A DNA stretch of 64,000 nucleotides from Phymatolithon calcareum (Eukaryota > Rhodophyta > Florideophyceae > Hapalidiales). Position numbers and translations under genes: made by a program. The notes under the pieces were generated by a model. That model had not been told where the DNA came from. It saw only the letters and a list, made by a program, of their open reading frames with translations, and did no database searches. Position 1 is the first letter of the stretch. Each line of letters begins with the position of its first letter. The stretch is from assembly GCA_977006965.1 (NCBI GenBank), contig OZ345354.1, positions 2,852,001 to 2,916,000 of the forward strand, written 5' to 3'. This document shows, piece after piece, positions 32,330-40,739 of this stretch.

Positions 32330-32466
32330 CGAGATGAACAAAAAAAGAAACTCTTCCATAGACAGAATCTACCCAAAACCTCTTGGCCCTAGGAAATTTG
32401 CCCCAAGCGTCTGCAGATGCGTTGGTAACTTTTAAATAAAATTCTACCTTTCTTCTTCTTCTTCTC
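32330..32466 (+). repeat. SINE subfamily two, 3' half
   Basis: AACTCTTCCATAGACAG, AAAACCTCTTGGCCCTAGG, the core CCCCAAGCGTCTGCAGATGC and GTTGGTAAC, then TTTTAAATAAAATTC and a (CTT)n tail. It matches the minus-strand copy at 10166-10350. Confidence 0.75.
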
Positions 32467-32528
32467 CGAAAGACGCTGATACTGCACCGGACAGTACGCC
32501 ACTTCTTTTTCCGCTCGTCACTGCCGTG

Positions 32529-32962
32529 AAGCGAAATGATTTTCCCCCTCAGGATACCTTTTTTGAGATCAGAGGTAGGATTTAGAATTTTGCTCACTTT
32601 GCTGCTTTTGTTGAAATGGACCCTTTGGGACCCGATTGAGTCCGTCTAGCTCGTCAGAAGTGTTGTACCAAGCCGCTGTAGATGCGTTGGTAATACTATC
32701 CCTTAATAGTCTATCCCATATATTGATATTATATGGGATAAAATCGGGGTTAGATACAAATATATCCGCATTTTCAAAACTATTGAGAATAAACTCGGCA
32801 TTTTTATTGGCTAAGACAAGTGGCTCGAGGCGAACATTTTGACGCTTGTTTCACTCGCCGTAGAAATTCTCACTAGCACCAAAGATCAAAGCGATTCGGA
32901 CCGATAACGGTGTAATAATCCTTGGTCCATTAAGGGAAAAAACAATCTCGCTTCTTCTTTCT
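32529..32962 (+). mobile_element. SINE copy with foreign middle, 14-bp TSD
   Basis: Flanked by TCGTCACTGCCGTG at 32515-32528 and 32963-32976. The first 170 bp are the SINE 5' domain and degenerate core (GATGCGTTGGTAATACTA). From 32698 to about 32945 is AT-rich unrelated sequence with a TATCCCATAT/ATATGGGATA hairpin. The CTTCTTCTTTCTT tail follows. Either a second insertion entered the tail or this is a composite retroposon. Confidence 0.7.
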
Positions 32963-32976
32963 TCGTCACTGCCGTG

Positions 32977-34194
32977 GTAATACACAATGTACTAGTTTAT
33001 CATAAGTGTTTGTAAGACTAAAAAAAGTAACGGCCTCAAATTTGTTGGAGTCAGACGTCAGTGAACAAGGAATTAGACAGCTCATATCCAAATCCAAAGC
33101 TGATGGTTCTACGATTGTTACAGCCTGCCCTGCAGCCCACCCTTCAGAAAGTGCGACCCACGCCGGACTAGCGCGCTTCGTTGAAATCGAATTGTAGGCG
33201 GCGCGCGGAAAACAGCCTCCACACTTTTTTCTCCGCCGATTGCTCTCAAATGACTCTGCAAACAAATTTTTGAAAAAGAGATCTTCTCCTCTGCGAAAGC
33301 AACTGTCGAATTCCAAAAACTGAGTACATGAATGACTTGGGAAGAAGCCGTTTACATACCCTTCACGTCCAACGCAAGCTAATTTTAGCAGAGTCCAAAA
33401 GATAGCACGCAGAAAATTAGCAGACGATGATCGAGAGCCTCAAACGTCGTCATACTGCACGCTACTGATCAGCGGTGGAAATTGCAATGGCACAATCTTT
33501 TTTTGGATGATCTCGGGTGTGGTCGGCGAAGCGTTTCTCTCGAGCCTCAACCCAGCCCAACCGAAACAACCAAGCCAATTTCATTTTTCCTCAAAGTTAT
33601 AAAGCGTGCTGGTAACCGTTTTTAAGAAAACACAACATTGAGCCCTTTCGAAAACGTGGAGTCCCAAGTTTGCCACCGTTTCCTGACCGAAGCTTCCGCA
33701 GCGTAATCCAGTACGACAGCGATCATGTTCCATGTCCTCTCTCCCCCAGTCTGAGGGGCAATGACTCAGCCAAGATCGACGACATTATGCGCTTATTTAT
33801 GGTGTCTGAGGTTTTTTGTTTACTCTCCCTCCTCAATTCATGCTCTCCCACTGTTTCTCAATCCCGGATTAGTCCGACCTTTTGGAATTGGGTTCTTGTG
33901 AGCCTGGAATTGCAATTGCGACCAGTTTTTTGGTTTGCGTTTCAGCCATTGTTGCCCATTACAAATAGTACCTGTATATTCCCCAAGCAGGTTTAGCAGC
34001 GGTTCTCCATTCTGTTCTATTCTTTGCGATATTTCAATAGCTAGTTATGCGCTTCAGTTGGGGACGTAGCTTGAGCGATCGTTGGCATAGCTGAGTTCCA
34101 GTCATAAGATTCTTCTCCTGTAGCGCTCTCTTCGCCCGGGAAATCGCCTTGCTCGCCATTTTGCATGCAGGTTCCTTCATATGACCTGAGCAAT
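32977..34194. other. Intergenic, nothing recognised
   Basis: About 1.2 kb with scattered short frames only. Confidence 0.4.
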
Positions 34195-34206
34195 TTAAGC
34201 TTGACA

Positions 34207-34534
34207 ATCTGCCAGGATATGAACTGAAAGGAGACAAAAGACTGGACACCGAGAAAGCACTTAACGAGCTCCTGCTATTCAGCAAGACCATCATCGAGTG
34301 CATGGAAAACGAAGAAGGACTGCTCTGAATCAAGAACGAGAGGTTACGTAGATGTCTCTTAGGACACGAAGCGTATTAGCGGGAACACCAGCAGCGAACC
34401 CACAACTTTCCCCACCGCCTATGGCAGACGGTAGGTTTCAACGGTCTACAAACTGAAAGGTAGCAAATGAGGAAGCCTTGCCCGTATATTCGTAAGATTG
34501 TGAGGCTTTTAAATAAAGTTCAATTGAAAAAAAA
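34207..34534 (+). mobile_element. LINE family C-like 3' end, 12-bp TSD
   Basis: Flanked by TTAAGCTTGACA at 34195-34206 and 34535-34546. Encodes LPGYELKGDKRLDTEKALNE and LLLFSKTIIECMENEEGLL with a stop, then a 3' UTR ending AATAAAGTTCAATTG and an A run. Only 328 bp reached the target. Confidence 0.9.
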
Positions 34535-34598
34535 TTAAGCTTGACACTGCTCTTTGTTACCAAAGGCGCGGCCACATCGCTCTGATATGAGATGGCTA

Positions 34599-35500
34599 GG
34601 GGGATATGTGCTGTTTTATTTTAAAAGCTCCCAAGGCCTCTCTTCAAGAGTAACAGGGCCGCTTTCGCACGATTTTCTAAGCTAACATAGTTTAACTATT
34701 CAGTATATCCTTGATTCGTATTTCTCTCCCAACAAGTGCTCTAGTGAGTCGCTTACATTCATATTCAATTTCAGGACTAATCTTGGATGAAGATAGAATG
34801 CGTTGGAGCGCGACCAGCTCAATCACGGCTGTGATACCAAAGTATGCACCTAGTACTGATATTCTCCAAAGAGGTGCTCTGTTTAATATCAGCGGTAGGC
34901 ATCGCAACCGTGTCGACCTTTCTCTTACGTGGAGAACCGCCGGTAGATTGTTCGAATCAGTTGGTATCTCGAGCAATCTTCCCTCTTCTTCCTTTGCCCA
35001 TAACTCAATTATTTCTTTTCGTCGCCCTTTCTTTGAGACTGAGCCCTCCTCCGCTTTATCGAGAGCTTGCTGCAGATCTTCATATTTCTTGAGGCACTCT
35101 ATGTCCTTGGTTGCCTCCTTAATGTCTTCATCTCTCCCAGAATAGTCGTCTGCCTCATCGAGGCGCTTCTTTTGTCTCACTAGACTCGCAGAACACCTTT
35201 CTGCTTGGTGTCTTCTCCTCACGGCTGGTGTTTTTAGTCGGCACAGAACTCGCATTCTACCATGGCGGTGCTGGGCATATGTCCCAAACACATACTTGAA
35301 GAATAAACCTTCTGCAGATTCGATTGCTGATTGTAATCGCTTTGCCAGTGGCGTCACGTGGAGTGCATACTCCCACTCTGGCAAATTAAGCGACTCGAAG
35401 ATTCCAATGGCTAGCGACTGCGCAAGTTTAAGATGCTCCGGTTACGGCCTCTCCCAATGCTCCCAACATTTCATGAGGATGTCTCGTGGCACCCTGCCAT
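34599..35500 (-). mobile_element. LINE family B copy 3, 5'-truncated, 14-bp TSD
   Basis: 902 bp flanked by ATATGAGATGGCTA at 34585-34598 and 35501-35514. Its 3' end (own strand) is CTTTTAAAATAAAACAGC then ACATATCCCC, with no poly(A). The frame at 35384-34692 is open for 230 codons: thumb EWEYALHVTPLAKR, then RMRVLCR, RRRHQAER and SGRDEDIKEATKDIECLKKY, ending KRLTRALVGREIRIKDILNS. This is the best-preserved C-terminus of family B in the window. Confidence 0.95.
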
Positions 35501-35514
35501 ATATGAGATGGCTA

Positions 35515-36050
35515 TGTAGAACATGATATTTATGCTCTTTTACTCTCGCACTGAGTTGAAGTTCTCGTCGTGAACAGTCTCCTTTTCAACGGGTAAACAT
35601 CACGATTCCGATATCGCAGAAATCACCCTTGTGAAGACTGAAACAAAAAGCTTCAGCAGATTCCATTTGGCTTGCTGTTATGTGTTCACGTAAGGGTAGA
35701 ATTAACTTACAGACACTATCATGAGGTGTCAAAGGCCTGTACATCGTTCTCCAGTGCCGATGACCAGATTCGAAATGGTACAAATTTCACTAGGAAGGAC
35801 CTTCAGAATAAGCTCTAACCAATACTTGTCGGCTACGTACTCCCTGAATGCACAAGAGAGAAGTGGCTGGTTTAGGCGTCGCGTAGGTCAGTATCACGCC
35901 TTGGATGTGATGCCGTCCATACGGATCAACATCACGAGCTGGTGTCCAGTGACATTCATTAACAGCATGTGGGAGTTCGCGGGGTCACTGAGCGCGCGAG
36001 ATGTAGTTGCGAGAATTTTAACGAGTTCTCACTATCATTCAAAGTATGCT
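35515..36050. other. Intergenic, nothing recognised
   Basis: A 147-codon frame at 35721-36164 runs into the next LINE remnant and shows no family features. Confidence 0.35.
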
Positions 36051-36055
36051 CCGGA

Positions 36056-36490
36056 GTTTTTTTATTTTTTAAAGCCCCACAGATATACGAATATACGGGC
36101 ATGGTTTCCTCACGCGCTACCTTCACTAGCGCGGCTCTACTCTTATGTCTGGTATTCTATCTGAGCCCCTGGCATGTACTCGATTGTTTTTGATAACTCT
36201 TACCAACAGTTTTCGAAGCGTCGCTTCTTCTTTCAGCGCAGGTCTTCTTCATTCTGCATACTCTGGATGATGATTTTACTGAAGAGCAAAAGGTCATCTA
36301 TTGCCTTCTCGGTTGCCGTTCTGTTTTCTTCCTTGAGTTCATAGACTGAAAGTTCCAATCCTGGGCTCTTTGTGCTGTCTGACTTTCGTTCTTGAATCTA
36401 TCCGCCATTGGTGTTGTAGACGCTTGCGGAAATCTTCCACAGGCGTATTGAACGGCCAATTGCCTCTGCTCCTGAGTAATAGTTCTATAA
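36056..36490 (-). pseudogene. LINE family C-like 3' end, diverged
   Basis: Opens with a T run and TTAAAGCCCCACAG (reverse of the LINE C tail). The minus strand encodes RQLAVQYACGRFPQASTTPM and a worn FSKIIIQSMQNEE end with frameshifts. No TSD recognised; the 5' limit is approximate. Confidence 0.65.
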
Positions 36491-36662
36491 TCTGTCACAA
36501 TAGAAAATGAACAAATCTTGGGTTCTGCTGTCCAGCTGCTATTATCAAGAATTCCAGATATTTTGGTCATCGAAATATTGAACTAAGCCTTGCTCATTCT
36601 CGCACACATGTCGTCGAATATGGTGATACTGGGACTTCTTATGTAGCTCCAACCGTTGTTTG

Positions 36663-37213
36663 ACAGAAGAATATATTTTGAAATAGAGAAGGACATAGTG
36701 GAAGTAGCAGCGGATGTTGAGTGCCTCAAGGAATTTGACGACTTGAGAAAAGCCTTACAAAAAGCGGAACTTGAAGTAGCATCGAAGAAGAACCGTAGAA
36801 GAGAAGTAATCGAGGTATCGACACGGGAAGAAAATGAATGATAGGTGGCGATTCCCATTGAATCGACCAAACTACCAGCAATTCTCTGCCTAAGGGACAG
36901 GACGACGCGGCTGAGATTTCTGTGGCGAATATTTAGTCGAGCAACACTGTGGAGACAATCGATAATGGTGAGTACTTTGGTATGCGGCAGTTGAGCTGGT
37001 TGCGCTCCAAGTCATTTTTATTATCATCGCAGATGGGCTCTGATGTGGAAGATGAGTCCAAATGACTCAAACAAGCAATTGTTAGTAGAGAAATACGACG
37101 GAGGGAGGTCCTCAGTGATCAGACTACGCTGCACTAGAAAACTGTTCAAAAAGCTAGCCCTGTTACGCCTAGGTGAGGCATTGGAAGCTCTTGAATTAAA
37201 CTTTACACATCCT
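36663..37213 (+). mobile_element. LINE family B-like copy, 13-bp TSD
   Basis: 551 bp flanked by CAACCGTTGTTTG at 36650-36662 and 37214-37226. The first frame encodes EIEKDIVEVAADVECLKEFD, DLRKALQKAELEVASKKNRR and then stops; later pieces resemble the family B C-terminus. It ends TTGAATTAAACTTTACACAT plus CCT, a variant of the B terminus. Confidence 0.85.
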
Positions 37214-37226
37214 CAACCGTTGTTTG

Positions 37227-37503
37227 TTTTCCTAGCAAAAACGTTTTCCGGTATACATCAAACCCTCAGAGAGCCTGTCAATCATTATCACATCGAACCT
37301 GTGCTTTGCAGATAGATGGTAATGTCGAATTAAGCGTCAAACAAACGCGGCGCTAGCCAGATTTATTATCCCTTCAATGAAATTGCAGGGAGAACATATG
37401 CACTACGTGATGTCTCGAGAGCGGGAGGATACAGCCAGTATAACCCAGAGCGAAACTAAATCGTAAACGAAAGTCTCCTCGAGACAAGAGAACGCATACT
37501 CTC
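37227..37503. other. Intergenic, 3' of the secreted-protein gene
   Basis: No feature recognised. Confidence 0.3.
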
Positions 37504-38103
37504 TTAAGAATCTACGGAGAAATGAATGGCATGCGCATCGTAATACGTGTCACACTACAGCAAAAGAAAACAAGATTGAACCCAGTTAGTAATTGTCTGC
37601 GAATAGTAATTGGGAACCGATGAACAACTAGTGCTTACCTTGAACAAGAAGTTAGATCCCCGCTTAACACCAACCTGGCCTTTACCGCAACCATAGATGC
37701 TTTCGTAGAACCCTTTGAGCCCTGCCAACCCCTCACCGTTCACCGGCCAGAGTTTTGCATGATTCGAAATCGGCGCCTTTCCTGGAATAATTCCACGGAC
37801 ATTCGTGCGCCTGCATGAGCCCGTCGTGGAAGGATAGATATAGGAAGAAGAATAGCGTGTATAGAACACCGGGTTCGCCCCCTTCCGCTCACATATGAGA
37901 GCGACACCCCAGCGCCTGTACCGCGTGGTCGAATTGCGCTTCACACCTTGACTGCTGCCGCTCCTGAGCCCGAGAATGTAGAGGACACAGTTCCCCAGGA
38001 GGTGAACTGTGTCCTCTACATTCTCGGGCTCAGGAGCGGCAGCAGTCAAGGTGCACCATAGCACAAGAAACGCAAGAGTAAGGAGCTTGGAGTGGGCAAA
38101 CAT
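37504..38103 (-). CDS. Small secreted protein, two exons, family unknown
   Basis: Begins with a clear signal peptide (MFAHSKLLTLAFLVLWCTLTAAA). The first exon, 38103-37639, gives 155 residues with CERKGANPVFYTRYSSSYIY, CRRTNVRG and GCGKGQVGVKRGSNFLFK. The frame stays open to 37555, but CAAG/GTAAGC at 37639 and a pyrimidine tract ending CTGTAG at 37555 look like a phase-0 intron of 84 bp. A 17-codon second exon (37554-37504) then adds CDTYYDAHAIHFSVDS and a stop, giving 171 aa. A decayed paralogue lies at 26967-26530. A TATA box is 68 bases upstream. An exact 50-bp inverted repeat lies just after the signal peptide. Function not recognised; secretion is the only supported inference. Confidence 0.7.
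37944..38053. repeat. Perfect 50-bp inverted repeat inside the coding region
   Basis: Arms 37944-37993 and 38004-38053 are exact reverse complements around a 10-base spacer. They encode residues just after the signal peptide, so the protein reads one strand (PEPENVEDTVHLLG) and then the other (NCVLYILGLRSGSS). A fold-back copying event is the simplest origin. Confidence 0.95.
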
Positions 38104-38170
38104 GGTGTTTGGGTTTTGGCTTTAGATTGCTTGAAGAGATCGGAAAGCAAATCAACTAGACACTAGAGCT

Positions 38171-38177
38171 TTATATA
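38171..38177 (-). promoter_or_regulatory. TATA box of the secreted-protein gene
   Basis: Minus strand TATATAA followed by AGCTCTAG, 68 bases upstream of the ATG at 38103. Confidence 0.6.
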
Positions 38178-38179
38178 GA

Positions 38180-40739
38180 GAAAGCTCCTCTATACAATTA
38201 GAACATATACAGAAAGGCGTTTTGTTTTGCTACGACATAGAGCCTAGATCTGCACCCAAGAAAAGACCTATACTTAAAATAATAATATTGTTTGATAAGC
38301 ATTTTTATAAATATCTCAAATCAGAAGTTCCAGCTATATCTCATGATGGAAGTACCGAAGACGCTTCAGGTCTCTTCTGCAGATGCATCTGTGAAAATTA
38401 AAAATGGCATGTCAATGTCCTTGATGATCTGTCCTGCCTCTCATCGATCCTACTTCTTGTAGCTCGAAATTGGTTCTCAATCAAAACCTTTCTATTCCAA
38501 TAGAGTATGCACCGGAAAACTCTTTCACTGTTTAGAAGACGCATTATTAGGGTTTGCATTAAGGAATATTAATGTTTGGAAATATCTCATCCCCGATATT
38601 TCTTCTCCGTCTCAGGAAGGTAATGTAAGAGAATGCTCTCCAACCTCACGTGTTCAGACGTTGCGCTTGAAGACTCATGTTGTGCTAAAAACAGCCAAGC
38701 AAGCTGTTTTTGTGATGAATTTATAAAGGCCAAAAGTTTCCTTCTGCGCGTCTCACCGAGTCAAGACCAGATAGTCATACGCAGGAGCATGGTTGGCAGT
38801 CTATGACCCTATTAGATCCCTGCAACGAAGTGCAAATTGGCTATACATCGCCAGGAAGTCAATATTTGAAATGCACGGGAGGTAGCGATCTACTCTTTAG
38901 TCTCGTTATTAAAGTAGTCCGCGAGGGCAAAAAGCCTCATTTAAGGGAATTCATATTTCCGGAGTAAAGAAAGAAGGAAGTTCAAATTGTAAAACATCAC
39001 GTGACATCAAGGATGTATCCTTGCTCTTGACGCTCTTCTCTGTTTTCAATCTAAAAGCCTGTACAGCGAGGCAACATATTCGCATTAATAACTTCTCGGT
39101 GGCAGTCGCCAGAAAAAACTGGCTCGTGGCAACAATGCGAACTCAAGTTTTGGTGAACAGATCGCCATTTAAAAGACTTAAAGTGCCGGTGATGTTTCTC
39201 TGTCACTTGGAAGCAGAGCCCGATCAAGCACCCCGCGAAATATGTGTCGAAGTCGATAGTCGATCTTATATTGTTCCTCGCATTTCTAAGTTAATCGCAC
39301 TAATTGTCCTTAGAGCTGTCTGAGAAAAAGCAAAAATGGTTCTAAAATGGAAAGTGTTAGTTCCTGGAAGAAAAACGCTCACTACTCGTCGTTTCTGATT
39401 GGTGCACCAGCTTCTAGAGTACAGCTCATGTGGGAGCTTGTTCGCTCAGGTCGCTGTAGGTCTGGGTCTGCAAATAGCATCCCTTGACTACGCAGCTTGG
39501 GTGTTTAATTAAGCGTTGCTGTGCACCCTAACAATCAATGTGACTGTTCTTTTGCAAATGATGTGCCTCACTAAGGTCGACTTTCTAGAAAAACATAGCT
39601 TCGTGTTTATTGGTTCCATTGATCCACAGCCTTCATGCAACTGGTTCAAGGGACCAATGTGCGACTACTCTGACCTGCCGAACAAAAACGAGATTCGGAG
39701 CTTGATTTTAGTCGCTTTAGTTGTTATTGGATGTCGACATCATATACTCGGGCGAGTCTTATGATGTCTTTGAAGTGCTCTTCGCAGAAAACTTACACGG
39801 ATCATCCATGATCTATGAGATTACTTTTTCGCACATTTTGAAGAAACATCCCAATCGCCGGCAAGGGGATGTAGGTAAGCAAGAATATGGAATGTCAAAA
39901 CTGAGAAATCGGTTTGTGCCATCTTCAAGAGCTCTAGATTTCGCGCGGGCTTGTGGGCAAGAACACCAAGCCTGTACCCTACACACGAATTCAATGTCGC
40001 GCTGTTCTTCTCTACTGTTCATAAAGGTCATGGTTGTTGTCTGAGGAACTTGAGAGGTTGAGGTTGTACTTTTTGTATTGGTGGCTAGTTATCGAGCAAG
40101 AGGTTGAATGGCACCTTTATTCCTACTCTATTGCTTTGCTCTCAGTCGTAAGCCTCATTCTGTATGAATGTCATGTATTGTTTATCGTAATGCTTTGATA
40201 CAATGAAAATGTTTATGAGGACGATTTTCGTATTTATGTTGGTAGTTCAGTTCACAGAACTACCGTGCATTATTATTAGTCGGAGCTGGAAGTAATTTCA
40301 CGTAGTGATGATAAACGCGTAACAATTAGATTATTTTGCCTTTGGAGAGCTGCGAGCTCTTGGAGCTTCTGAATGCCGGAAGCATCTCAGAAAAGGCTAT
40401 ATAAAGACATCAATTGCGAAAGAGCTGAGGACTCAAGGCATCGACATCGCAACTCTTATTGTCGGTCCAAAATATGAGGCGAAGAGGAAAGGTTGAAACC
40501 CCCAGAGGCGATACAACATTTTTCAGCGATCAATATAGTGTGGATTTGCAGCTATCTCTTTTGCTAGGAAGACGGTACACAGAGCGGGCAATCGAAGAAG
40601 CAAGGAAAGGAGCAAGGGCGATCAACAAAATTTTGAACCATTCGGACTAAGATCGAGCGTGACACACAGGATATATGATTAGAAGTCAATATGCCATTTA
40701 ACCTCCACTTGGTAGCCGGCCAACTTTACAATACTTCAA
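38180..40739. other. AT-rich intergenic region
   Basis: 38600-38880 is the upstream block shared with the pseudogene at 27 kb. Small open frames (39516-39764, 39721-40044, 40459-40650) have no recognised family. No repeat matched. Confidence 0.4.

Noticed and set aside
10096-32597. Recurrent peptide FYLKVTNASADAWG in several short frames, looking like a conserved protein
   Set aside because: It is the translation of the SINE 3' core on its antisense strand; conservation is at the DNA level and frames break outside the core.
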